DNA of 19,630 bases from Labilithrix sp. (GTDB lineage Bacteria > Myxococcota > Polyangia > Polyangiales > Polyangiaceae), in NCBI GenBank assembly GCA_028287035.1, contig JAQBQL010000136.1:1-19630 (forward strand), given 5' to 3'. The notes under the pieces were generated by a model. It saw only the letters and a program-made list of their open reading frames with translations. It had not been told where the DNA came from and ran no database searches. Below are positions 1 through 6,586 of this stretch, piece after piece. Made by a program: the position numbers and the translations under genes. Each line of letters starts with the position of its first letter. The first letter of the stretch is position 1.

Positions 1-906
1 CCGCCGGCGAGCCGCGCGACCGACCGGCCGAGCCAGGGTCCTGCGTCCGCCCGCCCGGCTGCCGGCCAGGCGCCCTCGCGCGGATGGCTCCTTCCCGCGG
101 CAGCACTGGCGCTCGTCACCGGCGCGATCGTGTTCGCGGTGCGCAGCATGGGTAGCGGCGGCGATCCGCCGGTCATGCCCGCCTCCTCCGCGTCGAGCAC
201 GGACGCGGCGCTCGCGACCGCCGCCCACGAGGGGACGAGCGCCTCGGCGGTCCCGTCGGCCAGCGTGGCAGCGCCGACGACGGCGTCGACGCCTCCGCCC
301 GAGACGGCGCCGCCCGTGCCGAGCGCCTCCGCGGCGTCGGCCGCGGCGTCCGCGCAGGGCGCAGCTGCAGCAAGCACCACGAAGGCCGACACCACCGCGG
401 CGTCGACCGCGACCACCGACAAGGACGCGAAGGGCCCGATCGACCCTGCGCTGCCGCTTTCCGAGCTCCTCACGAGAGCCGGCGCAGCGCGGCGCAGCGG
501 CGAGACGGCACGCGCGAAGCAGTACCTCGATCGCGCCCTCGCGGTGAGCCCCGGGAACGTCGAGGCGCTCACCGGTCTCGGCGATCTCGCACGCACGAGC
601 GGCGATCTCGAGGCCGCGAAGACGAGCTATCAGAAGGCTCTCGCCACGAGCCCGACCTACACCGCGGCGCTGCTCGGTCTCGCCGATTCGGAGTGGGACT
701 CCGGCGACAAGGCCGGCGCGCAGAACCACTACCGCACCCTCGTGCAGGTCGCGAGCAACCCGCCGGAGCGCGCGCGGACGCGGGCCTCGGGGAGCGGCGC
801 GGCGCCGAGCGCAGCGCCCACCGCTGCCGCCCCCACGAGCACGGTGCGTCCGATCACGTCCGCCGACATCCCCCCGGCCGCGACGGCGAAGCCGAAGACG
901 CCCTGA
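1..906 (+). CDS. TPR-containing membrane protein, 5' end outside window
   Basis: The reading frame is open from base 1, so the gene starts upstream and the GTG at 130 is not a credible start because it lies inside a membrane segment. Visible residues 29-47 form one hydrophobic helix (GWLLPAAALALVTGAIVFAV) preceded by a Pro/Ala/Arg stretch. About 100 residues of Ala/Ser/Thr/Pro-rich linker follow. Three TPR-like repeats run from about residue 153 to 255, with the pattern G-x-A-x2-Y-x-K-A-L-x2-S-P in the second. The tail is again low-complexity. In the usual topology the TPRs would be outside the cytoplasm and would bind protein partners. In myxobacteria this layout is common at the C-terminus of Ser/Thr kinases and in zinc-ribbon/TPR proteins, but no kinase motif is visible here, so function is not assigned. 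It ends 27 bp before aroC. Confidence 0.75.
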   Translation, partial: PPASRATDRPSQGPASARPAAGQAPSRGWLLPAAALALVTGAIVFAVRSMGSGGDPPVMPASSASSTDAALATAAHEGTSASAVPSASVAAPTTASTPPPETAPPVPSASAASAAASAQGAAAASTTKADTTAASTATTDKDAKGPIDPALPLSELLTRAGAARRSGETARAKQYLDRALAVSPGNVEALTGLGDLARTSGDLEAAKTSYQKALATSPTYTAALLGLADSEWDSGDKAGAQNHYRTLVQVASNPPERARTRASGSGAAPSAAPTAAAPTSTVRPITSADIPPAATAKPKTP

Positions 907-918
907 CATCCAGCGCGC

Positions 919-924
919 TAAGCT
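919..924 (+). promoter_or_regulatory. Candidate -10 element before aroC
   Basis: TAAGCT lies 9 nt before the aroC ATG, with no Shine-Dalgarno sequence between. It is the only one of the nine such elements that is TAA- rather than TAG-initial. Confidence 0.35.
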
Positions 925-933
925 GCTCGTCCC

Positions 934-2013
934 ATGGGCAGCTCGTTCGGCACGCTCTTCCGGGTCAGCACCTGGGGTGAATCACATGGCGGGAGCACGG
1001 GCGCCGTCGTCGACGGATGCCCGCCTCGCGTCGCGCTGGCCGAGGCCGACATCCAGCCCGACCTCGATCGTCGTCGCCCTGGCCAGAGCAGGCTCGTCAC
1101 GCAGCGGAAGGAGTCAGACGCCGTCCGCATCGTGAGCGGGGTCTTCGAGGGCCACACGCTCGGCACACCGATCGCGCTCCTCATCGACAACGAGGACCAG
1201 CGATCCGGCGATTACCGCGAGGTGAAGGAGAAGTACCGCCCGAGCCACGCCGACTACACCTACGACGCGAAGTACGGCACGCGCGATCACCGCGGTGGCG
1301 GCCGTACCAGCGCGCGCGAGACGGCGGCGCGGGTCGCTGCCGGAGCGATCGCGCGCAAGGTCCTGTCGGTGCGCCACCAGGTCGAGATCGTCGCCTGGGT
1401 CTCGAAGGTGAAGGACGTCACGGCGGCGTGCGACGTCGAGCAGGTGAAGCTCACCGACGTCGAGCAGACCGCGGTGCGCTGCCCGGACCTCGACGCCGCG
1501 GCGCGAATGATCGAGCGCATCGACGAGGCGCGAAAGGCCGGCGACTCGGTGGGCGGCGTCATCACGTGCGCCGTGCGCGGCGTGCCGCCGGGCTGGGGTG
1601 AGCCGGTCTTCGATCGCCTGGAGGCGGACCTCGCGAAGGCCATGATGAGCCTGCCCGCCAGCAAGGGCTTCGAGATCGGCTCCGGGTTCGCGGGCACCGA
1701 CCTCACCGGCCGCGAGCACAACGATGCATTCTACATGGATGGTGAGCGAGTCCGCACGCGCACCAACCGCAGCGGCGGGGTGCAGGGCGGGATCAGCAAC
1801 GGCGAGACGATCTGGTTCAAGGTCGCGTTCAAGCCGACCGCCACGATCCTGCCCGAGCAGCCCACCGTGAACGTCCGCCACGAAGAAACGACGCTCACGG
1901 GAAGAGGGCGCCACGACCCGTGCGTTCTGCCGCGGGCAGTCGTCATCGTCGAGGCCATGGCGGCGCTCGTCCTCGTCGACCATGCCCTGCGCCACGCCGC
2001 GCAGAACGGTTAG
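934..2013 (+). CDS. aroC: Chorismate synthase
   Basis: AroC catalyses the last shikimate step, 5-enolpyruvylshikimate-3-phosphate to chorismate, in the cytoplasm using reduced FMN. The family signatures are all present: GESHGG at residues 15-20 with the N-terminal catalytic His18, the [14 protein letters not shown] block with His105, the [22 protein letters not shown] stretch just after it, [14 protein letters not shown] in the middle, and [18 protein letters not shown] near the end. The length of 359 aa matches the roughly 360-residue long form of the family. The ATG at 934 fits the conserved N-terminus ([18 protein letters not shown]). No Shine-Dalgarno sequence precedes it. No other aromatic biosynthesis gene is nearby. 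Its TAG stop forms part of a candidate promoter of the next gene. Confidence 0.97.
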   Translation: MGSSFGTLFRVSTWGESHGGSTGAVVDGCPPRVALAEADIQPDLDRRRPGQSRLVTQRKESDAVRIVSGVFEGHTLGTPIALLIDNEDQRSGDYREVKEKYRPSHADYTYDAKYGTRDHRGGGRTSARETAARVAAGAIARKVLSVRHQVEIVAWVSKVKDVTAACDVEQVKLTDVEQTAVRCPDLDAAARMIERIDEARKAGDSVGGVITCAVRGVPPGWGEPVFDRLEADLAKAMMSLPASKGFEIGSGFAGTDLTGREHNDAFYMDGERVRTRTNRSGGVQGGISNGETIWFKVAFKPTATILPEQPTVNVRHEETTLTGRGRHDPCVLPRAVVIVEAMAALVLVDHALRHAAQNG

Positions 2014-2016
2014 AGT
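2011..2016 (+). promoter_or_regulatory. Candidate -10 element overlapping the aroC stop
   Basis: TAGAGT begins with the aroC stop codon and sits exactly 7 nt before the ATG at 2024, with only C-rich sequence between and no Shine-Dalgarno sequence. Confidence 0.4.
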
Positions 2017-2023
2017 GCCCCCC

Positions 2024-3406
2024 ATGACCGCGGCCCGCGCGCTTTCTCTCGCTTCCCTGCTCCTCGTCGGCTGCGGCTCCTACGGCGCGGTGTATCCGCC
2101 GCGGCCGCCGGGCACCCCCGGCGCGCCCGTCGCCGACCCGGCGCCAGCCCGCGTCGTCACCCACGTGACCATCACCGGCGCGGGCCTGAAGTCGGCGCTC
2201 GACGAGAGCGTCCCGCGCAAGGGCGAGGGCACCTTCCCGCTCCTCCACACGACGCGCAAGTACACGTGGGAGCGCGTGCCGCTCGACGTGAGCTTCGCCC
2301 AGGGACGCATCGTCCTCGACGCGCACGTCCGGTCGACGGTCGACATGCCGGTCGGCAGCCTCGAGTTTCCGATCGACGTGCGCGTGCTCGCCGAGCCGGT
2401 GCTCAGCACCGAGTACAAGGTGAAGCTCCAGTCGCTCGAGGTGAAGGTGTCGTCCACCGATCGCCGGCTCAAGGTCGCCGACTACGCGGCCAACGTCTTC
2501 GACGCGATCGGCTCCGAGCTCACGAAGCAGCTCAAGGACTTCGCCTACGACGTGAAGCCCTCGCTCGAGGAGGCCTACGCGCGGGTCGCCAAGCCGATCG
2601 ATTTGCCGATCGGCGACGCGCACGGCTGCGCCACCCTGAAGGTGCTCGGCATCGAGGCCGGCCCGACCGTGGTGGCGGACGGCCTCGAGAAGGACGTGGC
2701 GCTCGTGGTCCAGCCCGAGGTGACGATCCCGTGCGCGGTGCCCGAGACCCCTCCCCTGCCGCCGTTCGCGAACGTCGCGACGCTGCAGGGCGGGCCGTTC
2801 ACCGTCGTCATCCCGATCGCCGCTCGCTACGACGAGCTCACGAAGGCGATGGGCACCCTCTTCACCGACGGGAAATACTTCTTCTCCGCCGAGTATCCGA
2901 AGCTCTATCTGGAAAATCCCGAGGTCTACGAGTCCCAGGGGCAGGTCGTCGTGAAGGTCCACGTGAAGGGCCCGGTCCACAAGCTCGGGACGGACCTGAA
3001 CCTGGACGGTGACCTCTTCCTGTCCGGCCACCTCTCGGTCGCCGACAACGACCTCTCGGTGCCCGACCTCGAGTCGACGATCGAGACGAAGAACTTCTTC
3101 CTGTCGCTGAAGGCTCTCGCCGACGGCGACAAGATCCGCGATCAGGCTCGCGGCGCGCTGCGCCTCGATCTCAGCGAACGGCTGAAGAGCGTGAAGGACA
3201 AGGTGTCGAGCGAGATGACCTTCGGCGACGCGAAGGCGTGCTTCAAGGGCGCCCTCGACAAGATCGAGGTGACCAGCGTGCACGCGCACGGAAGCTATCT
3301 TCGCGTGTACGTCGCGGTCACCGCTCACGCCAACGCGACGATGCCGTGCCGGGACTTTCAGGGCTCTGCGGCGAGCACCAGCACGCCGGACGCCGTGACG
3401 CGGTAG
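2024..3406 (+). CDS. DUF4403-like lipoprotein
   Basis: This 460-aa exported lipoprotein has a short signal peptide ending in the lipobox LVGC (Cys17) and a Pro/Gly-rich linker. I prefer the ATG at 2024 to the upstream ATG at 1982 because it gives a clean signal peptide and avoids overlap with aroC. The mature part is beta-rich, with two repeated-looking halves of alternating hydrophobic strands (for example VPLDVSFAQGRIVLDAHVRS and QVVVKVHVKGPVHKLGTDLNLDG) and a YFFSAEYPKLYLENPEV segment. Overall length and pattern resemble the uncharacterised DUF4403 family. This assignment is by eye. The family has no established biochemical role, so a lipid- or membrane-associated beta-barrel role would be speculation. 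Its last 49 bp overlap the convergent gene on the other strand. The overlap falls in a Ser/Thr-rich tail that is probably dispensable. Confidence 0.85.
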   Translation: MTAARALSLASLLLVGCGSYGAVYPPRPPGTPGAPVADPAPARVVTHVTITGAGLKSALDESVPRKGEGTFPLLHTTRKYTWERVPLDVSFAQGRIVLDAHVRSTVDMPVGSLEFPIDVRVLAEPVLSTEYKVKLQSLEVKVSSTDRRLKVADYAANVFDAIGSELTKQLKDFAYDVKPSLEEAYARVAKPIDLPIGDAHGCATLKVLGIEAGPTVVADGLEKDVALVVQPEVTIPCAVPETPPLPPFANVATLQGGPFTVVIPIAARYDELTKAMGTLFTDGKYFFSAEYPKLYLENPEVYESQGQVVVKVHVKGPVHKLGTDLNLDGDLFLSGHLSVADNDLSVPDLESTIETKNFFLSLKALADGDKIRDQARGALRLDLSERLKSVKDKVSSEMTFGDAKACFKGALDKIEVTSVHAHGSYLRVYVAVTAHANATMPCRDFQGSAASTSTPDAVTR

Positions 3407-3627
3407 ACGACGGCCGCGCCGCCCGCCTCCCGCTCGTCCTCTTCACCGTCCGGCGCCTCGCCGTACTCGCCGATCGCCTCGACCAAGCCGAGATCGCAGA
3501 GGCGCCTCATCGCGTCGTACTCCTCGACGTCGAGCTCGGCGCTCGCGAGGCCGCCGTGGTCCTCGTCGGACACGCGCACCTCGCGAAGCAGCGCGAGCTC
3601 GGCGGGCGACAGGACGGGGAGCGCCAT
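3358..3627 (-). CDS. Small protein, possible winged helix
   Basis: This 89-aa acidic protein is not recognised. It opens with LSPAELALLREVRV, followed by a helix-rich middle (YDAMRRLCDLGLVEAIGEY), an acidic Glu/Asp/Gly loop, and a final strand pair VVYRVTASGVLVL. The order of helix, recognition-like helix ending in DLGLVE, flexible wing and YRVTxxG strand resembles a stripped-down winged-helix domain of the MarR/PadR type. No DNA-binding role can be proved from this. The ATG start carries an upstream TAGGAT element. The 3' end overlaps the convergent DUF4403-like gene by 49 bp. I think it is real because its amino-acid pattern is protein-like rather than the Arg-rich composition of shadow frames here. 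Confidence 0.6.
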   Translation of the reverse strand: MALPVLSPAELALLREVRVSDEDHGGLASAELDVEEYDAMRRLCDLGLVEAIGEYGEAPDGEEDEREAGGAAVVYRVTASGVLVLAAEP

Positions 3628-3636
3628 GGGCGGCCC

Positions 3637-3642
3637 ATCCTA
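3637..3642 (-). promoter_or_regulatory. Candidate -10 element of the 89-aa gene
   Basis: Read on the minus strand this is TAGGAT, 9 nt before the ATG at 3627. The same hexamer precedes the lipoprotein gene at 19519. Confidence 0.35.
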
Positions 3643-3654
3643 CCGCGCCGCGGG

Positions 3655-4071
3655 TCACTTGTTGGGAGTGCCGCCGTCCTTCATCGCGTTGCCGGCGTTC
3701 GACGCGCCGCGACCCGCGCCGCCGCCGGTGTTGTTCATGCCGTTGTTGCCCGAGCCGCCCGTCGTGCTGGACCCCGCGCCGCCCATGTTGTCGGTGCCGG
3801 TGCCCATGGCGCCGGTGCCCGTCGTGGTCGACGAGCTGTTGCCCGACATCGTCGGCGTGCCGTTACCCATCGTCGGGCTGCCGTTCGGCCCGCCGGGGCC
3901 GCGCGTCGGAGGCGCGTTCAGGTTGTCGGTGCTGGACGTGCTCGACGTGTTCCCCGAGCCCGCGGCGTTCGTGGGCGAGGCCGCTCCGGGCGAGGACTCG
4001 CCGTCGTTACAGGCCACGAGGGCAGCCATCGTCATCATCGAAGCGAGCGCAATCCGCTTAACCGTGATCAT
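3655..4071 (-). CDS. Low-complexity Gly/Asn/Ser/Thr-rich lipoprotein
   Basis: This 138-aa protein has a typical signal peptide (MITVKRIALASMMTMAALVAC) with lipobox LVAC and acylated Cys21. The mature part is almost wholly Gly, Asn, Ser, Thr and Pro with Met-Gly-Thr/Asn motifs (NGSPTMGNGTPTM, GTGAMGTGTDNMGG). There is no folded domain. The start at 4071 is chosen over the in-frame upstream extension to 4176 because AAAGGAG sits 9 nt upstream and a signal peptide follows at once. It may be a disordered surface or spacer protein tethered to a membrane. No function can be assigned. It lies 106 bp downstream of hutD on the same strand, with a perfect inverted repeat in the gap. Confidence 0.75.
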   Translation of the reverse strand: MITVKRIALASMMTMAALVACNDGESSPGAASPTNAAGSGNTSSTSSTDNLNAPPTRGPGGPNGSPTMGNGTPTMSGNSSSTTTGTGAMGTGTDNMGGAGSSTTGGSGNNGMNNTGGGAGRGASNAGNAMKDGGTPNK

Positions 4072-4080
4072 TGTCGCAGT

Positions 4081-4087
4081 CTCCTTT
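4081..4087 (-). promoter_or_regulatory. Strong Shine-Dalgarno of the low-complexity lipoprotein
   Basis: AAAGGAG read on the minus strand, 9 nt before ATG at 4071. It fixes the start of this gene and shows that canonical ribosome binding is used in this genome. Confidence 0.75.
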
Positions 4088-4118
4088 CGGGGTTTGCCAC
4101 GGCAATGCAGCTCGCGTG

Positions 4119-4146
4119 CCGCGAGGACGTGCACGCTTCCTCGCGG
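4119..4146 (-). other. 9-bp perfect inverted repeat between hutD and the lipoprotein gene
   Basis: Arms 4119-4127 (CCGCGAGGA) and 4138-4146 (TCCTCGCGG) are perfectly complementary around a 10-nt spacer that itself contains the palindrome CGTGCACG. It lies 32 bp past the hutD stop and 48 bp before the next start. No T-run follows on the minus strand, so it is not a textbook intrinsic terminator. A terminator-like RNA hairpin, a leader structure or an operator are all possible. Confidence 0.5.
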
Positions 4147-4177
4147 GATCGCGCGCGTCGCGACACCGCAGCGCACG

Positions 4178-4729
4178 TCATCTCGCCACGGTGCGAGCTA
4201 CCGCGAGCACGGTCTCCCCAGTGGCGTCGGGATGGACTGTCAGCCGGCGTGGGGCATCGAGCAGCAGTGTCTCGCCACGTGCGCCGTCGGTCAGCGCGCC
4301 GGCGAGGACGTGCACGATGCATGTTTCGCCCGCCGCACACGACACGGCCGCTTCGCGGCGGACCCGCACGACCTCGAGTGACCCCGTTCCGTGGGCGCGG
4401 TCGACCATCAGGTTGAAGTCCTTGACCGGTCCCGCGAGGAGCTTGCCGTACACGTCCCAGTCGCCGGAGAACCGCCGGGGTACGAGCGGCGCGAGCGCGA
4501 TGGTGCCCTGCGCTCCGGCCTCGAGCGTCATCCCTGCGCCCTCGAGCACCATGATGAAACGCTCGTAGCCGTCGAACCGAGAGAAGGGTCCGTCGGCGGT
4601 CACGTCCGCGATGCTTACCCGGAACCGGTGACGCTCCCCGGAGGCGGGCTCACGGACTAGCTCGGTGGTCGTGCCGCCGCCGTTCTTCCACGGCATGATC
4701 ACGTAGTCCGCGGGACCGAGGCGCCGCAC
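4178..4729 (-). CDS. HutD/Ves-family cupin protein
   Basis: This 183-aa protein belongs to the HutD family of small bicupin proteins. The family hallmark MPWKNGGGTTTELVREP is at residues 12-28, SIADVTADGPFSRFDGYERF at 39-58 and VLEGAGMTLE just after. HutD is associated with histidine utilisation in pseudomonads, where it is thought to limit pathway flux; Ves of enterobacteria is related. No hut gene is present here, so a histidine role is not supported by context and I leave the symbol empty. The GTG start is only 3 bp after the serine acetyltransferase stop, and GGAGGAG lies 6 nt upstream, inside the end of that gene. The pair is therefore very probably one operon. Confidence 0.88.
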   Translation of the reverse strand: MRRLGPADYVIMPWKNGGGTTTELVREPASGERHRFRVSIADVTADGPFSRFDGYERFIMVLEGAGMTLEAGAQGTIALAPLVPRRFSGDWDVYGKLLAGPVKDFNLMVDRAHGTGSLEVVRVRREAAVSCAAGETCIVHVLAGALTDGARGETLLLDAPRRLTVHPDATGETVLAVARTVAR

Positions 4730-4732
4730 GAC

Positions 4733-5623
4733 TCACTCCTCCGGCTCGCGCGCCCGGCCGAAGACGCGTGCCCCGGGAGGGACGGACTTCGTGAGCCACA
4801 CGTTGCCGCCGATGACCGCGCCCTTGCCGATGATCGTGCTGCCGCCCAGGATCGTGGCCCCGGCGTAGATCGTGACGTCGTCCTCGAGCGTGGGATGGCG
4901 CTTGCCCTGCTCCTCGCGGTTGGCCACGCTGAGGGCGCCCAGCGTGACACCCTGGTAGATCTTCACGCCCGTGCCGATCACGCTGGTCTCACCGATGACG
5001 ACGCCGGTGCCGTGATCGATGAAGAACCGCTCCCCGATGACGGCGCTCGGATTGATGTCGACGCCGGTCCGCGAGTGCGCGTGCTCGGTGATGATGCGCG
5101 GGATCATGGGGACTCCCGCGCGCACCAGACGATTGGCCACCCGATAGGCAACGATCGCCTCGAGCGACGGATACGAGAACACGATCTCCTCGACGTTCCG
5201 CGCCGCGGGGTCGCCCTCGAACGCCGCCCGCACGTCGAGGTCGAGGAGCCGGCGAAGCTCGGGGATGTCGCGGAGGAGACCGATGACGACCTCCTCGCCG
5301 GAGCCCGCGGGCAGGGCGCACGCGCGCCGGCCCATGCGGTGGTCGTACGTGAGGGCGCGCTCGATCTCCTCGACGAGGATGGCGTGCGCCGCGTAGAGCT
5401 GCTCGGCCAGGCCCTGGCGCAGGTTGTCCTGCGAGAGCGCGCGCCGGCTGTAGAACCCCATGAACATGGCGTGCTTCAGGCGCTCGAAGGCGTCGACCAC
5501 CGCCCGCTTGTTGGGGAGCGCGGCGCTCTCGAGATTGTCGATCTCGAGCTTGCCGGCGTAGCTCGCGTACACGGCATCGATCGCGGCATCGAGCTCGCGG
5601 AAGCGCTTCGGGTCGGTGCCCAT
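4733..5623 (-). CDS. cysE: Serine O-acetyltransferase (EpsC type)
   Basis: This enzyme makes O-acetylserine from serine and acetyl-CoA, the committed step of cysteine biosynthesis, in the cytoplasm. The protein has 296 aa. The first half is the helical N-terminal domain (about 1-175). The rest is a left-handed beta-helix of hexapeptide repeats. Active-site positions match the family: Asp189 and His204 within TGVDINPSAVIGERFFIDHGTG, and His243 in KRHPTLEDD. The VVIGETSVIGTGVKIYQGVTLGA run is typical. The longer N-terminal domain fits the EpsC-like form better than the E. coli enzyme. The ATG at 5623 is preceded by a TAGACT element and no Shine-Dalgarno sequence. No O-acetylserine sulfhydrylase gene is in the window. 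Confidence 0.95.
   Translation of the reverse strand: MGTDPKRFRELDAAIDAVYASYAGKLEIDNLESAALPNKRAVVDAFERLKHAMFMGFYSRRALSQDNLRQGLAEQLYAAHAILVEEIERALTYDHRMGRRACALPAGSGEEVVIGLLRDIPELRRLLDLDVRAAFEGDPAARNVEEIVFSYPSLEAIVAYRVANRLVRAGVPMIPRIITEHAHSRTGVDINPSAVIGERFFIDHGTGVVIGETSVIGTGVKIYQGVTLGALSVANREEQGKRHPTLEDDVTIYAGATILGGSTIIGKGAVIGGNVWLTKSVPPGARVFGRAREPEE
4736..4742 (-). promoter_or_regulatory. Strong Shine-Dalgarno of the HutD-family gene
   Basis: GGAGGAG on the minus strand, located within the last codons of the upstream acetyltransferase gene and 6 nt before the GTG start at 4729. Confidence 0.75.
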
Positions 5624-5629
5624 GCCGCC

Positions 5630-5635
5630 AGTCTA
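5630..5635 (-). promoter_or_regulatory. Candidate -10 element of cysE
   Basis: TAGACT on the minus strand, 6 nt before the cysE ATG and within the 38-bp gap after the 86-aa gene. Confidence 0.4.
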
Positions 5636-5661
5636 CTCCAGGCGCGCCAGCTTCGCGGGCG

Positions 5662-5922
5662 TCAGTCGGGACAGCGGAGGTGCATGCGGACCCACGCCTG
5701 CCGGGCTGGCGGCGACTGCCGCGAGCGCGATTGAGGCTGCCGCGTCCCGCACACTGCGCATTCGATGAAGAGCCCGCCGAGGCGAATGCGCTCGGTCCCG
5801 TCGCGGGAGGCGACGACGAGCGTCTTGCGCGGCGGCGGGCCCTCGCCCTCGTAGAGTGCCTCGACCGCGCTCACGACGTCCTCGACCTCGTCTCCGGGGA
5901 CGGGAACCACGGCAGGCGTCAT
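5662..5922 (-). CDS. Small protein with CxxC and HxxC pairs
   Basis: This 86-aa protein is not recognised. The N-terminal half is acidic and helical (DEVEDVVSAVEALYEGEG). A short beta section follows (KTLVVASRDGTERIRLGGLFIECAVCG). Cys55 and Cys58 form a CxxC, and His81 with Cys84 forms an HxxC near the C-terminus, so a single zinc knuckle is possible. The link between them is Arg/Ser/Gln-rich. The ATG at 5922 has TAGAGA 6 nt upstream, which is close to but not the TANNNT pattern of other genes. A perfect 14-bp palindrome lies just beyond that. It is 38 bp upstream of cysE on the same strand. The protein-like composition and the regulatory-looking upstream site make it probably real. Confidence 0.55.
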   Translation of the reverse strand: MTPAVVPVPGDEVEDVVSAVEALYEGEGPPPRKTLVVASRDGTERIRLGGLFIECAVCGTRQPQSRSRQSPPARQAWVRMHLRCPD

Positions 5923-5935
5923 GCTGGCTCTCTAC

Positions 5936-5949
5936 TTCGTGAACACGAA
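5936..5949. promoter_or_regulatory. Perfect 14-bp palindrome, candidate operator
   Basis: TTCGTG-AA-CACGAA is perfectly symmetrical. It lies 14 bp before the ATG of the 86-aa gene and next to a TAGAGA hexamer (5929-5934), where a repressor dimer would block transcription. The cognate regulator is unknown. Confidence 0.4.
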
Positions 5950-5977
5950 TCGTCGACGGTCACGACCAACGTGGCGC

Positions 5978-6586
5978 TCAGGGGTCGTAATGCGTGCGGC
6001 GCTCGAAGTACTCCTCGAGGCCGAGGAAGGCCGTGTGGAATCCGTCGTCGACCATCTCCTGGTGCGCCTTCGCGGGCGACCAGGTCTCGCCCTCGACGCG
6101 CTCGAGACCGATGACGAGGCCCGTGCGATCCTGTCCGTGCTTGCAGTGCACGTAGATGGCGTCGGTCGGAGTCGCCGTCGCCAGGAGCGCGAGGAGCTGG
6201 TCCATGTTGTCGTCGAAGCGCGAGCTCAGCGCCGGCTCGAAGGCGCTCATCGGATAACGCACCTCGACGAGGCCGCGGGCGCTCGCAAGGTCGAGCTCCT
6301 TCGTGATCGTCCACGGGGCGGCCTCGATGAAGTCGCCGACCTCGAGGTTGACGATGCGCTTCACGCCGATGCTCTTCAGGTAGTCGAGGGACGCCGCATC
6401 GGGCCGCCCGCCGCGGTAGAGGCCGGGCTTCACCTGGGCGAAGTTCGCGGGCCGGGCCGCGCTGGTGACCGGCGCCTCGTCCACCGCGTCCGGAGCGGTG
6501 GCGCCGTCGTCACCCGCGCACGCCGCGAGAAAGGAGCCGAAACAGAGAAGCGTCGCGCCGCCGGCGCGCGTGAGCCACGAGGTCAT
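5978..6586 (-). CDS. Lipoprotein tyrosine/dual-specificity phosphatase (PFA-DSP/Siw14-like)
   Basis: The protein has 202 aa. A lipoprotein signal peptide ends in LAAC (Cys23), followed by an acidic linker and a cysteine-phosphatase domain from about residue 48. NFAQVKPGLYRGGRPD and YLKSIGVKRIVNLE match the start of atypical dual-specificity phosphatases. The P-loop is VHCKHGQDRTG with nucleophile Cys148 and Arg154 (CX5R). The downstream WSPAKAHQEMVDDGFH segment is also typical. The family dephosphorylates phosphotyrosine or inositol polyphosphates; the substrate here is unknown. The signal places it outside the cytoplasm, tethered to a membrane. I chose the ATG at 6586 because it begins the signal peptide; the frame continues upstream to 6772 without protein-like sequence. 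Confidence 0.88.
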   Translation of the reverse strand: MTSWLTRAGGATLLCFGSFLAACAGDDGATAPDAVDEAPVTSAARPANFAQVKPGLYRGGRPDAASLDYLKSIGVKRIVNLEVGDFIEAAPWTITKELDLASARGLVEVRYPMSAFEPALSSRFDDNMDQLLALLATATPTDAIYVHCKHGQDRTGLVIGLERVEGETWSPAKAHQEMVDDGFHTAFLGLEEYFERRTHYDP

